64,000 bases of DNA. Source: Protopterus annectens. Lineage: Eukaryota > Chordata > Ceratodontiformes > Protopteridae. A program made the position numbers and the translations under genes. The notes under the pieces are model-generated. The model had not been told where the DNA came from, searched no databases, and worked only from the letters and a program-made list of their open reading frames with translations. Shown piece after piece: positions 23,676-34,462 of this stretch (within the stretch, counting starts at the first letter, position 1; the number at the start of each line of letters is the position of its first letter). The stretch covers positions 17,649,292 to 17,713,291 of the forward strand of contig NC_056739.1 of the NCBI RefSeq assembly GCF_019279795.1. The letters are read 5' to 3'.

Positions 23676-24068
23676 CATAGTTAAGTAAAACAAAGCAGTA
23701 AACTGCAAAAAGTAAGACAGTAAAGTCCTTACTTAACTTGTAAAGACCCACAAAACAGCTAAGCCCAATCCGGGCACTATCTATAACAAATAATTATAGA
23801 TTACAAATATAGGGCTAAAGAGGCCCACAGAGAAAAAACCCTGACTATTAGAAAAGACTAATAAGTGTAAATAGGGCTAAAGGCCCACACAAACCAACTA
23901 AGCCAACAGGGCACTAACTATCTAAAACTATAGATTCTATTATCTAATTATCTAACACACAACTATCTTAGAAAAACAAAAAAGAAAGTTTTTTTTTATA
24001 AAACTTGCTGTTTTTTTTTTCCACAAATGGTCCAAGCTAGCTGGATCACAGAGATCTCTCTTGCCGTG

Positions 24069-24229
24069 GCAAACTAGATCTGGGGTAATTCCAACAGTGC
24101 ATTGTGGGATAAGGGGCTTGGTCTCAAGCTACTGGCAAACCTTGAGCTTTGCTATCGGCCGTGTCGGAGCCGAGGATCGGTTCCGAACCCATCAGTGAGA
24201 ATAAACGGCGAGATTTAACAACTTCACAT
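24069..24229 (-). repeat. DIRS-C left ITR
   Basis: Inverse of 18306-18462, with the conserved hairpin at about 24165-24184. Ends in ACAT. Confidence 0.85.
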
Positions 24230-25592
24230 AGAATATTCACTGTTTCCATCACCACTGGAACAAGCTTCCATTATATATCAGAGTACCCTTGCCACTTTCA
24301 ATGTAACCCTACATAACTGGATGGGTAAGCCTTAACTTATTTTTTGGTCTACCCTGTCTTGCCATCCGTGAGACTGAAGGGAACTTTTGAATTTTTTTTT
24401 TTTTTTTTTTGGATAAGCTTGGGATAATCTGCAGAATGATTGCCTATTACAAAACTATGAACCTATAACTCATGGAACTGCGAACAAATACATTAGCAGG
24501 GAATGTAATCAGAGTGAGAGGAAGCCAAGCAAGTCTTTATCTTGCAGGTTAGAGATTCCCTCCACATCAGAGACTGACAGAGTATAAACAAAGACAGCAG
24601 GAAAAGGAGAGAGAGGCAAAGAGAAAGACAGAGGAATAATAAGTGAAAAAGCAGCCCTGATGAAGTCTCTAGAGGAACCAAGAAGAGATAATGTTGTCAA
24701 AAAAGGGATAATAAGCAAGGAATGTATGATTTGGCAAGACAACTATAAGAATTGAACAGAGTAGCATAGAAAGCATTACAAAAACAGAGAAGACAAATTA
24801 CAAAGGAAGAAAAGGAAGATATATGTAGGGTACCTAAGTATGTGGCGAAGTCCAGACTGTTCAGGATACTGGCATGGAAATGTACGTACATGAATTTTTA
24901 TACATCAAGCAAATTTCAAATATCTTCCCACAATTAGGAAGTAGGTAATGGAAATGTGAAGTGCGAGTGACAGGAAACGGGACTTTTTCTGGAAATATAC
25001 AAAGTTGACGGACTCCTTACACAATGCTTTAATACACATGTTGGTGGGAAAACTGTAGTAACAAAGGAGATAATTTTTTGAGCTTGCATTTAAAGGTTAG
25101 AAGTGCCAACACATACTAAAGCTTTATTAAGTTTAATGATGCTGGCAGCTTAAAAGCAAAACTGGTAAAATGGAAATCAAAGACTAAACCAACTTTACAG
25201 GATGTAGTGAGTCATGTAAAAGTTAAACAATTGGAGGTGGGATCTTTAAAGGAAGGAGGAAGTGCAGTGTATAAAATAAATGGCATAACTGGGATTCACA
25301 CAGTCAAAATCTTGATCAAGATTATGTGTGATGTGGGAGGGCTGGTGGGTAATGAAAAATATGAAGACATGATATACAGACTAATATCAAAGTTATGAAG
25401 AAAAATGTATAAAGCATGAAGATGGCATTGGAAAATGCTCTTGAATTTTTATTATTAACACGTAATCTGTTGTTGTCAGTTGTGTTATGAATAACTAAAC
25501 TCTGTGCACAGCTTAATACTGATTTTTACTAACTCAGCAATTTAAAAAAAAACTACCAAAAACATAATGCAGAATTATACACAAAGACTTGC

Positions 25593-25666
25593 CTCATTTT
25601 CCATTTTATTTAATTCAGTCTGGTACTCCTTTCTAAGTTGTTCTCTCTTCTCTGATTCTTCTTTTA
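25593..25666 (-). CDS. Candidate host exon with GC splice donor (unidentified coiled-coil protein)
   Basis: On the minus strand a pyrimidine-rich acceptor (TTCTTTGTTTTAAG) is followed by 74 bases open in one frame, KEESEKREQLRKEYQTEL and then NKMENE. The exon ends AATGAG|GCAAGT, the strong consensus of GC-AG introns. The peptide is charged and heptad-like, suggesting a coiled coil. It lies downstream of the candidate exon 26255-26356 in the same strand. The phases do not join directly, so an intervening exon would be needed or one call is wrong. I do not recognise the protein. Confidence 0.35.
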
Positions 25667-26254
25667 CTTAAAACAAAGAACATGCAATTATTAAAATAAG
25701 TGAGTCTTCCATAATACAATTTGTGTTAAAGTTTTACTGGCCACTCATTCATTGTTATAGCATACCTACATCTTAAGGGGTAAGACACTTCAGACAGTAT
25801 AGGGCATCTTACAAGATCATAACATGAACCACTTAGTTGCTGCTTAGAATACTCAGCCTTGAACTTTGTCTATACACATGTTGGTGAAGTATTTAAGCTA
25901 CAGTTCTGCTGCATAATTACATCCACAAGTACTGGAACAACTTTATTCAAAATGTGGGCTTTGTATGGCCTCATGATGCAGTAACAAAGAACCATGAAAC
26001 TACATACAGGAAAAGTACATTTATTTGAGGTACTCAGTAAAACTGTGTGAGGTAGTCACCAAAAGTGCCCACCTTCAAACAGAGATACTTCCAGCAGTAT
26101 TAGGGAGTTATTCAGCTACTACAATAAAATACAAATCATGCAATATATTTCCTGTAATATTACATTTTTGAGAAAACAAGTTGTGCTGGTCTCCAAAACT
26201 GTTTTCCTTTCCTGCAAAAGACAAAGCTGACCTCTTACTGGTAAAGGAACTCAC

Positions 26255-26356
26255 TCTTTTGGGATGAGACTCCCACATAACTATAGCATTAGCATGTGGT
26301 CTTTTCAGTTCACTAAGGCTATCTCCACCTTGAGAACTATGCTTATGGTAGACAAC
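26255..26356 (-). CDS. Candidate host exon (unidentified protein)
   Basis: The minus strand has an acceptor-like ATACATACAACTTCAG, then 102 bases (34 codons) reading VVYHKHSSQGGDSLSELK and on to WESHPKR, followed by AAAAGA|GTGAGT, a strong donor. The frame stays open past that donor to 26108, so a longer exon is also possible. Codon content looks protein-like rather than random, but I cannot name the family. Confidence is limited because short chance exons occur in introns. Confidence 0.35.
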
Positions 26357-26688
26357 CTGAAGTTGTATGTATAAGGTGTTAAAAATCACCTATAAAGGTA
26401 ATGCAACAATAAGTTCTGAAAAAAAAAACAGTAAAACCTGTTTCATGACTATTTACAATGTTCCATATATGAAGAGGGAAGCTTTGCTGTGATAATGATC
26501 ACTCTTCAAATATCTCTTGTCGCAGTAAGTATCTTACACAAACACAATTACACAAATTTATTTTATTTTTTATTTTATTTTGAATTTAACAGGGTAGACC
26601 ACTGATCCTACTGGACCTATTTCAGTCTTAGCACATGGAAAACACAATGCATACATGACATTATATACAAAGTGAGTGTCAGAATGCA

Positions 26689-26691
26689 ATA

Positions 26692-26730
<39 letters not shown>

Positions 26731-26745
26731 ATATATCTATATATA
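26689..26745. repeat. (TA)n microsatellite
   Basis: TA dinucleotides with a few interruptions, just left of DIRS-I. Confidence 0.95.
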
Positions 26746-26837
26746 AGTATATTATACACAAAGTGAATAATCACTGTTGGCTTGAGGATACAAAGGCATA
26801 TAAAAATGACATTATACACAGAGTGACAGAAAAAAAA

Positions 26838-27034
26838 AAGTTATATATTTACCATAACGTTCCATGTGTGTTGTCCATTTCCGCCTTTATTCTCACTTGT
26901 GGGTCGGATCCGATCCATCAGATCTGTCTTGGCTTTTTTCAAAAGCTCAAGGCCTTCAACACAGCTTGTGGGCATTCTCCCTTATCCATAATGCAGTTCC
27001 CTAAATCCTCGGCTCTTGTTTGTCTATGAGAAAA
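26838..27034 (+). repeat. DIRS-I right ITR
   Basis: Follows an A-run, then reads GTTATATATTTACCATAACG, with the TTATTCTCACTTGTGGG mark. It is the right end of the minus-strand DIRS-I. Confidence 0.8.
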
Positions 27035-27072
27035 AAACATTAGCGGAATTAAGGTTGTAGGTAAAATATTTA

Positions 27073-27236
27073 ATGTGAAGTTGTTCTATCTCGCTGTTTT
27101 GTTCTTACAAGTGGGTTGAAGCCGATCCCTCGGCTCTGAATAGGACGCTTTTCAAGCTCAGACTCTCAGAGAAGCTCGAGACCCAGTGAATATCCCATGA
27201 TGCCTTGCTATGAGTCACCAGATCTAGTTTGCCGCT
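27073..27236 (+). repeat. DIRS-E left ITR
   Basis: Begins ATGTGAAGTTGTTCTATCTC and includes the hairpin-like AGCCGATCCCTCGGCTCTGA and the GATCTAGTTTG block. Inverse partner at 58727-58915. The leader to gag continues to 27383. Confidence 0.85.
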
Positions 27237-27370
27237 GCAATGGATCAACAGCTCGGAGTTAGCTAGGGCCAGTGATCTTAATTTTCTATTACAGTTATTC
27301 TTTCTTTTGGGCGTGACAGGACTCTGTCAGCCGGTGTGTGTGTGTGGGTGTTATACACATTAGAGTAGTT

Positions 27371-27383
27371 TAGTTTATATCTT
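27371..27383. repeat. 13-bp target-site duplication, left copy
   Basis: TAGTTTATATCTT, repeated exactly at 34328-34340, brackets the palindromic insertion in the DIRS-E leader. Confidence 0.85.
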
Positions 27384-27548
27384 GAACACCAAGACCACAA
27401 CAGGAATGACCAGGACCAGTGGATGTAAAACCTTCTTTATTTGCGTTAAAATCAGCCAATATGGCCCTATAGCACCACAGATAATCCAACAACTGATGCA
27501 GCCAGAACGGCCCAAAGCCACCACAGATAATTTAAAAGTTGAGCGCGC

Positions 27549-27579
27549 TTTCCCTTTGCCCAGTGCAAAGCTTCATCAG
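27549..27579 (-). ncRNA. Hammerhead-like motif, copy 1
   Basis: On the minus strand CTGATGA (27573-27579) is followed by a CTTTGC/GCAAAG stem and GAAA (27549-27552), the core order of a hammerhead ribozyme. Two non-paired bases lie at the foot of stem II, so activity is doubtful. Confidence 0.4.
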
Positions 27580-27852
27580 AACAAACAATCCCAAGCAAAT
27601 CAGTGAATATATAACTTCCTGTTCAATTAATCAATTAAATCATTGCAATACCATTATGTTGTTCATATTCCATATGCTATACTTATGCAAAAAATGTAGA
27701 AATGTGATATTTAAGAAAGGTTTACAACCAAAATATATCAATAGCAAGACAATTCAAATGCTCGCGGAGTGTTGTAAAAACTGTTCGCTGAACTAAAAAC
27801 AGTTTGTTCATGTATAACCTTATTATTATACATGTATTAGTTCAGCGAAATA

Positions 27853-28036
27853 GAAGTTATGTCCTTACCATAACGTTCCATGTGGAGTGTTCATCTCACC
27901 TTTGTTCTTACACATGGGTTCGGAGCCGATCCTCGGCTCCGTGCCGGCCTCTTGCAAGCTCTGCATCGAGAAGAAGCTCGAGACAATCTAATACCCACAA
28001 TCCCCCTCTGCCTTTACCTCAGATCTAGTTTGCAAG
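27853..28036 (+). repeat. DIRS-D right ITR
   Basis: GAAGTTATGTCCTTACCATA start, hairpin GGAGCCGATCCTCGGCTCC at 27922-27940. Inverse of 33748-33904. Confidence 0.9.
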
Positions 28037-28204
28037 CAAACCAATCTATATAAAAGCACATTCATGCTTACACACATAACATATCTAAACAGACACATAT
28101 AACATATATGTGTATACCAACTATGTACACAGAATAATAGCAGTAGCAAAAAATGCTTCTGGCCAGGCATCAAAGAACGTTCTTCCTAAGGGTGGGAGGG
28201 TGGG

Positions 28205-28312
28205 ACTGTAAGAACAAAGGCGAGATGAACACTCCACATGGAACGTTATGGTAAGGACATAACTTCTATATGTGATAGTGTTCAATCTCGCCGTTTGTTC
28301 TTACACATGGGT
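28205..28312. repeat. DIRS-D ICR
   Basis: The two halves, inverse to the right and left outer ends, meet at TAT (28267-28269). Confidence 0.9.
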
Positions 28313-28342
28313 AGCGTCCCTAGCTCCTTGATCTTGAGGAAC

Positions 28343-29400
28343 TCACGGGAGGACGTTCTTGAGCACAGTGGAACCAAAGGTTGCCCTGTCCCTAGAAACC
28401 TTGTCTACTTTATAATGAGAAATAAATGTATGTGGCTTAGACCAGGTAGCAGCCGCACAAATAGCATCCAGAGGTAGGCGAGCTGCATGAGCCAAAGACG
28501 TAGATACCGATCTTGTGGAATGTCCTTTGGGTTTGTGTAAAAGGGGTTGATCTGCAGAATCGTAGACATAGATTATACAATCTGTTAACCATTTAGAAAG
28601 AGTTCTTTTGGTAACTGCAAGTCCTTTCCTGCTATCAGCAAAAGCCACAAAGAGTTGATCTGTTTTCCTGTGATCTTTTGTTCTATCCAAATAAAACCTT
28701 AGCTGTCTGTGAACATCCAATTTGTGTAACATATACTCCATTTTGTTGGAGTGGTTTTGAAGAAAGTGGGTAATTCAATGGACTGATTAATATTGTTAAT
28801 GGAACACACTTTAGGGAGGAAGGATGAATTGGTTCAAGAGAAACTCTGTCAGAGTGAAAGATCAAATAAGGGTGCTTGATGGAGAGAGCCTGAAGTTCAG
28901 ACACTCGTCTAGCAGAAGTAATGGCTACCAGAAAGAGAGTTTTCCAGGACAAAAATTTTAATGGGCAAGAAGAGGCAGGTTCAAAGGGGCAACATTAATT
29001 TAGATAGCAACAAGTTTAGTCTCCAAGGTGACGTGGGAGATCTGACCGGTGGTCTAATATGAAAAACTCCTTTTAAAAAGGCTTTACAAAGTCTGTGAGC
29101 CATAATAGGAGCTCCACATTCTTCCACATGGAAATTGAAATGGCAGCCAATTGAACTCTTAGAGTAGCAGGAGAAGCACCCTGATGAAATAAGTCTGTTA
29201 AGAACTCTAATATCTTATTCAAAGGAGCTATAAAGGGATCCACATGGTGTGTATTGCCCAGAATATAAACCGCTTTCCATTTGCTAGTATATGTCTTTGT
29301 AGTGGAAGCTTTATGCGAAGCCACTAATATATCCTGGACTGCTGGTGACAAAAGATCAGACCTGGCTAAGTTGGGAATGGAGCAGCCAAGCTGCTAGATG
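28343..29400 (-). pseudogene. DIRS-D tyrosine recombinase region
   Basis: Shows SPAVQDILVASHKASTTKTY (core-binding start), ITSARRVSELQAL, HSTRSVSTS and WSKPHTFISHYKVD. Fossil. Confidence 0.88.
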
Positions 29401-29587
29401 GAGTGACAGGAGCGCGGGATGGGGAACCCCTGACGAGTGAGTCAATAGATCTGGCTCTGGGTCCAGAATCCAGGGTCCCCGAATGCAGTGTATTTTTAGA
29501 AAGGGAAACCAAATTTGACGAGGCCAGAATGGAGCAATGAGGATTATCGTCCTGTGTAGGTTCCTGGCTTTCTGGAGAAACTTGATA

Positions 29588-31516
29588 TCAGAGGAAATGG
29601 GGAAATGCATATAGGAGTCCCGGGGCCAATCGTAAACCAGTGCGTCCCTGGGGACTTCCCTGGAGGGGTAGTAGGGCAAAGTAGCTCCTGCATTTGGCAT
29701 TCATTGGAGACGCAAACAGGTCGCAGGAAGGCTGGCCCCACGTGCGAAAAATCCTTTCCGCCACTGACTGTTTTAGAGACCACTCGTGCGGTAACAGAAT
29801 TGCTCTGCTCAGCCTGTCGGCTATGACGTTGGATGACCCCGCGATGTGCGTTGCTATTAGAAAGCGACCCGTGGTCTCCGCCCACTGCCAAATTCTCATG
29901 GCCTCTCTGCATAGTTGATAGGACTTGGTTCCCCCTTGTTTGTTTATGTACCAGACTACCGACATGTTGTCCGTCTGAACTGCAATAGTCCCTAGAGGAA
30001 GGAGGGGAGCAAAGTGTTGCAACTCTAGAAACACTGCCCTCAACTCTAGAACATTGATGTGCAGATTGTACTCCAAATTGGTCCATTCGCCTTGGACTGT
30101 CTGTCCCTGAAAGATGCCCCCCCACCCTATCAGGGAAGCGTCCGTGGTCACCCAACTGTGGGCGTGGGTAGCACAAACGGCCTCCCCTGGGAAAGGTTGC
30201 ACGTTTGAAGCCACCAGTTTAGATCTGTTTTGCAAGTCTTTGTTATAAGAATCTCGTGTGTTAGAGGTAGTTGTTGAAATGACCATTGAGCAAACAGTAG
30301 CCATTGTAGGACTCTCATGTGCAGCCTTCCCAGGGGAATTGCAATAAGGGAGGCTGACATGAGGCCCAACACCTTCAGAACTAGTTTTGCAGGAGATTTC
30401 CTTGACAAGAGTAGAAGACGTATGTGAGTCTGCAGTGATAATATCCTTTCTGGGGGGAGCTTCAGAATTAATTGACGTGTGTTTAACTCTGCTCCTATGA
30501 ACAAGATATTTTGTGATGGCTGAAGTAAGGATTTTCCGAAATTTACGGAGATCCCTAGGTGAACACACAGTTGAAGAACATAGTCTCTGGCCTGCAGTAG
30601 TTGACGCCGGTGGTGGCGAAAGGAGCCAGTCGTCCAGATACGGAAACACCTGGAATCCTTGACGTCTCAAGTGAGACGCTACCACTGCCATACATTTGGT
30701 GAAGACCCTGGGGGCTGAGGTCAGACCAAAGGGCAGGGCTCGAAATTGAAAGTGACTGGCTCCCAGCCGGAAGCGCAAATGATCTCTGGATGCCCTGGCC
30801 ATTTTGATGTGGTAGTATGCATCCTCCAGATCTATTGAGCACATCCACTCGTCCTTCTGTAAGAATGGAAGGATCGATTGAAGCGTGACCATTCGGAACT
30901 TTTCTTTCTTGACGAAAGTATTGAGGTAGCTTAGGTCTAGAATGGGCCTCCAGTCCCCTGTTTTCTTTGGAACTAAACAGAACCTTGAGTAAGTCCCGAA
31001 TCCTTGCTGGTCCGCTGGGACTGGCTGGATGACTCTTTTTTCTAGCAGCTTTGAAATTTCTAAAGCTGCTGGCTCTCGCAGATGGGGCGGTACATCTGGG
31101 AGTCTTTTCTTTGGAATGGGATAGGATAGGAAGGGAATGGAGTAACCTCTGGTAACTACGCTTTTTACCCACTTGTCTGTAGTTATACCTTGCCAGGCCT
31201 GAGGGTATAAAGCTAAGCGACCCCCGACTGCCTCCAGAGCAGGACAGTCGGGCCTCCTCTCAGGAGTGCTGGAAAGGTTTACCAGGGAGTGTATCTCTGT
31301 CACCTTGATGTTGCAGACCCCCTCTGCTGCCAGGGCGGCGTCTTCCACCTCTGCCCCCTCCTCTGCCTCTAGAGGGGGCATCACCCTGTGTGCCTGAGAA
31401 AGACCCTTGGGGTTTTCGAAACCACATTTTCCCACCGCGTTGCCCTTTGGGGTACGGTCTAGTTGGGGTGGAAAAACGGACTCCGACAGCAGACAGAGTC
31501 TTTCCCTCTTGTTCAC
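29588..31516 (-). CDS. DIRS-D reverse transcriptase-RNase H (642-codon frame)
   Basis: One long frame carries LVPKKTGDWRPILDLSYLN, MCSIDLEDAYYHIKM, LPFGLTSAPRVFTKCM, FPYLDDWLL (YLDD), then TTDASLIGWGG, LELRAVFLELQ, VQTDNMSVVWYINKQGG and HIAGSSNVIADRLSR of RNase H, and the LFASPMNAKCRSYF block. A gag-derived stretch (RVMPPLEAEEG) sits at its start, as gag and pol overlap in these elements. It looks largely whole, though the connecting stretch between the two domains may not be original. The product would copy the element RNA into DNA. Confidence 0.85.
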   Translation of the reverse strand: MNKRERLCLLSESVFPPQLDRTPKGNAVGKCGFENPKGLSQAHRVMPPLEAEEGAEVEDAALAAEGVCNIKVTEIHSLVNLSSTPERRPDCPALEAVGGRLALYPQAWQGITTDKWVKSVVTRGYSIPFLSYPIPKKRLPDVPPHLREPAALEISKLLEKRVIQPVPADQQGFGTYSRFCLVPKKTGDWRPILDLSYLNTFVKKEKFRMVTLQSILPFLQKDEWMCSIDLEDAYYHIKMARASRDHLRFRLGASHFQFRALPFGLTSAPRVFTKCMAVVASHLRRQGFQVFPYLDDWLLSPPPASTTAGQRLCSSTVCSPRDLRKFRKILTSAITKYLVHRSRVKHTSINSEAPPRKDIITADSHTSSTLVKEISCKTSSEGVGPHVSLPYCNSPGKAAHESPTMATVCSMVISTTTSNTRDSYNKDLQNRSKLVASNVQPFPGEAVCATHAHSWVTTDASLIGWGGIFQGQTVQGEWTNLEYNLHINVLELRAVFLELQHFAPLLPLGTIAVQTDNMSVVWYINKQGGTKSYQLCREAMRIWQWAETTGRFLIATHIAGSSNVIADRLSRAILLPHEWSLKQSVAERIFRTWGQPSCDLFASPMNAKCRSYFALLPLQGSPQGRTGLRLAPGLLYAFPHFL

Positions 31517-33446
31517 ACCGGGTAAGGGTCTCCTTTACCTTGGGGCCAAAAAGAGTGGCACCGTCAAATGGGGCGTTTGTAAAGGAAGACTTGAAGGCTT
31601 CCGCAAAGGAGCATAGGCGCATCCAGGATTGTCTACGAAGAGCAATCGCTGAAGCTGCTGCCCTACTCGAACCTTCGACTGCGTAAGAAATCAGCCTCAT
31701 GGACGAGTTAACAATCGATGTTAGGGTATTAAGTTGCGCTGTCACTTTCTCTGAGACAGCTGCATCTGTAGTACCCTGGAGGGTATCTCCCAACTCTTTG
31801 ACTAGATCCCTCTGCAGACGTGTAAAATGGGTCAAATAGTTCAGGGACCGCATGGAAAAAGCCGCTGAACTAAAATGCGCTTCCCATATCTATCCATCGT
31901 CCTAGAATCTTTATTAGGCGGATGGACAGACGAAGAAGACTCCGACATCTCCTTTTTCGTGGCTGCAGCCACCACCATAGCGTCTACTGGAACTCCTTTT
32001 GTAAGGTAGGACTTATCCTGAGGTGCTGTGATGTACTTGTTCGGTTTCCTTGGAACAGGTTCCACTGTGTCAGGAGCCTCCACGCCCTTGAGCAATAAGT
32101 TCCATTAGTTCGTCGAAGGGCGGAGTGACCCAGGAGGAGGAAGGGCGAGCACCAAATGCCTTCAGCAGAACTGACTCATCCTCAGAAGGGGGAAGGGACT
32201 GCCAGTCACCTCTCTGTTTCAGGATCTCCAAAATGTCTGAAAAAGAGACATCTTCCGAAGGTGACTTAGGGGACCCCTCTGACTCATCTAAGTCAGTATC
32301 AGATGTTATGGATTCCTGTGGAGAATCCAAGTGTCTCCTCTTACACAGTCTCTTCCTAGGGACTTCCTCGTGGGGAGCATCCGAAGAAGCCTCGGAGGAA
32401 GAGGGGCACCTCCAGGGGTGGCTGAGACACTGGTGCCCGACGCTTGGATGTGGCCGTGGGTGCAGATGAAGACAAAGGCCCTTTATGGGGAGGAGAAACT
32501 GCTTCCACTGATGTGGTTGTCTGGGTAGACAACACCTTCCTCATCAGGTCGAACGCCCCGGTCCCGCATCGAAGAGTCCCCGGTTCCGAAGAAGTGGGAA
32601 GAATCCCGACACGGGCACCGAAGGCATCGACCCGAGGACGGAGCCGAATCGATCCGTGCCGAGGCCCCGAGGGGAGAGTCGGAACCGACACGCCGGTTCG
32701 ACTCTCGCCCCGGAACCAAGAACAGACCGTCGGCTCGAGACTCGGTACCGGTCCGACGGAGTCGAGGTGAGGGAACAGACCGAGAAAGGACGGTTCTGGA
32801 CCCGAGGGCTCCACAATCAGCAGATCAGCCTCTTCCGGCTCCAAAGACTGAATCGGTCTCGGAGGAGGAATGGATGGAGATACAGGAAGGCCCTCAAGTT
32901 TCGACACCAACTGGGTGGAAACCGAAATAAGTTTAGAGAGGGCCGAATGCTCCAACAACTTCTGCACCACGCGATCCACATCGACATCCGAAAGTTTGGA
33001 GGAAGAACGGGTCGAAGGAACCAAAGACGGAGCCGACCTCAATATGGCCGAAGGAGGGAGCTCCATCACCGGTTCCAAGACTCGAGGCTCAGGAACCGAC
33101 ACCAGTTGAACACTCGGCCCCGAAGTCTGTGGAACCGGTGATCTAACCTTTGAAGAAGAGCTCGGAGCCGATGACTTAGGCTCCGACGTCTTCGATTCCT
33201 TAGAGGACTTCGATGCCTGGTCAGAAGCATCCAAAGCCTCTTGGAAAGCTGGTTTCAGTAGACCTCTGTCCATCAGTTTCCTGCGCCTATCTGTCATGAC
33301 CCTCCCACTAAAAGAGTGACAGATGGAGCAATCCTCTTGTAAGTGAAGAGGGCCAAGGCAGTAGACGAGGAACTGTGGTTGTCAGTGACCGACATTTTTT
33401 GGCCACACTGACAACGTTTGAAACCAGACTTTGCTTTCTCCGACAT
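31500..33446 (-). pseudogene. DIRS-D gag region
   Basis: Gag N-terminal sequence near 33446, RRKLMDRGLLKPAF near 33270, a Ser/Pro-rich middle with many GGAGCCGA/TCGGCTCC repeats, then ALRRQSWMRLCSFAEAFKSS and LFGPKVKETLTRCEQ toward 31500. Fossil. Confidence 0.85.
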
Positions 33447-33747
33447 AGTATAACAATATATAACTACAGAAAAACACAGTCAATCCGAGTAAAAAGTCAC
33501 AATCAGGTTAATGTCAAATCCGGTTAAATTGCCTCAATATGGTAGATGTGAAGGGAGTAGGCCCCGATACAAAAATACCGAAAATAAGGTTAACGGTACC
33601 AAGGAATTACGGAACCACAACACAATCACACTTGTTAATACAGATAATATCAACTAGAATATATTTCTTGATAAAATACAACAAAAAAAGTTATATCTTA
33701 GCTTAGAAACTCTCGAGCTAGCTCCCAACGATGCGTATGCAGCAGCG

Positions 33748-33904
33748 GCAAACTAGATCTGAGGTAAAGGCAGAGGGGGATTGTGGGTATTAGATTGTCT
33801 CGAGCTTCTTCTCGATGCAGAGCTTGCAAGAGGCCGGCACGGAGCCGAGGATCGGCTCCGAACCCATGTGTAAGAACAAACGGCGAGATTGAACACTATC
33901 ACAT
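33748..33904 (-). repeat. DIRS-D left ITR
   Basis: Inverse of 27853-28036, hairpin at 33841-33859, ends in CACAT. Confidence 0.9.
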
Positions 33905-34108
33905 CAGTTTTTACAACATTCCGTGAGCATTTGAAATGTCTTGCTATTTATATATTTGGGTTGTAAACCTTTCTTAAATATCACATTTCTACATTTTTTG
34001 CATAAGTATAGCATATGGAACATGAACAACATAATGGTATTGCAATGATTTAATTGATTAATTGAACAGGAAGTTATATATTCACTGATTTGCTTGGAAT
34101 TGTTTGTT

Positions 34109-34139
34109 CTGATGAAGCTTTGCACTGGGCAAAGGGAAA
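34109..34139 (+). ncRNA. Hammerhead-like motif, copy 2
   Basis: CTGATGA (34109-34115), stem CTTTGC (34118-34123) with GCAAAG (34129-34134), then GAAA (34136-34139). The inverse partner of 27549-27579, with the same base-of-stem mismatches, which suggests the motif is a family trait. Confidence 0.4.
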
Positions 34140-34327
34140 GCACTCTCAACTTTTAAATTATCTGTGGTGGCTTTGGGCCGTTCTGGCTGCATCAATTGTT
34201 GGATTATCTGTGGTGCTATAGGGACGTATTGGCTGATTTTAACGCAAATAAAGAAGGTTTTACATCGACTGGATTCCTGTCGTGGTATTGGTGTTCTTGG
34301 TTTCAGAAACGTTTTTTTGGATTTTTT

Positions 34328-34340
34328 TAGTTTATATCTT
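34328..34340. repeat. 13-bp target-site duplication, right copy
   Basis: TAGTTTATATCTT, identical to 27371-27383. DIRS-E sequence resumes here. Confidence 0.85.
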
Positions 34341-34405
34341 ATAGTAGTATACTTTTTCTAGTTAACCGAACTATTATTCATAATATGTAGAGTGACTTAT
34401 AGAGT

Positions 34406-34407
<2 letters not shown>

Positions 34408-34459
<52 letters not shown>
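34408..34459. repeat. (TA)n microsatellite in DIRS-E leader
   Basis: A pure TA tract about 50 bases before the gag start, at the same relative place as in DIRS-H (57651-57704). Confidence 0.95.

Positions 34460-34462
<3 letters not shown>

Larger units (their letters stand above)
18306..24229 (-). mobile_element. DIRS-C retrotransposon
   Basis: A near-full-span DIRS element on the minus strand of about 5.9 kb. Its ITRs carry the ATTCTCACTGATGGG mark of a third sub-lineage (shared loosely with G and I). Flanks read GTTAA on the right-end side and AGA-ATATTCAC on the left-end side, with no target duplication. It is a broken fossil with several breaks. Confidence 0.9.
24230..26837. other. Non-DIRS stretch, likely host intron sequence
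   Basis: About 2.6 kb without DIRS sequence. It holds a T-run at about 24390-24411, two candidate minus-strand exons (26255-26356 and 25593-25666) and a (TA)n tract (26689-26745). The rest shows no supported gene. Confidence 0.5.
27853..33904 (-). mobile_element. DIRS-D retrotransposon inside the palindrome
   Basis: A full-span DIRS of about 6.05 kb on the minus strand. ATA outside the right end (27850-27852) equals the ICR centre (TAT, 28267-28269); CAG outside the left end (33905-33907) belongs to the target. The flanks GCGAA and CAGTTTTTACAAC are contiguous in the other arm of the palindrome, which confirms the exact insertion point. Sub-lineage mark GTTCTTACACATGGG, shared with E and H. 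Some frames still look whole; gag and YR carry breaks. Confidence 0.93.
27384..34327. mobile_element. Palindromic Penelope-like element, interrupted by DIRS-D
   Basis: Two copies of a sequence of about 420-450 bases face each other head to head: 27384-27812 (minus) and about 27833-27849 plus 33905-34327 (plus). The centre (27801-27849) is itself palindromic, with TTCGCTGAACTAA facing TTAGTTCAGCGAA and CATGTATA facing TATACATG. A 13-bp duplication flanks the whole. Each copy contains a CTGATGA...GAAA motif like that of Penelope-like element hammerheads. No coding region is present. The family is inferred from the ribozyme-like motif and the variable-length target duplication; a foldback element of another class is possible. 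Confidence 0.6.

Noticed and set aside
24390-24411. T-run as the poly(A) tail of a minus-strand SINE or LINE
   Set aside because: No flanking target duplication or SINE body was recognised next to it.
26838-27236. A pair of solo ITRs forming a small independent element
   Set aside because: The first is the right ITR of DIRS-I and the second the left ITR of DIRS-E; each finds its matching ICR beyond 58450.
32656-33141. Arg-rich plus-strand open frames across gag regions
   Set aside because: They are antisense shadows of the Ser/Pro-rich gag segment, opened by its biased codons and the repeated GGAGCCGA word.
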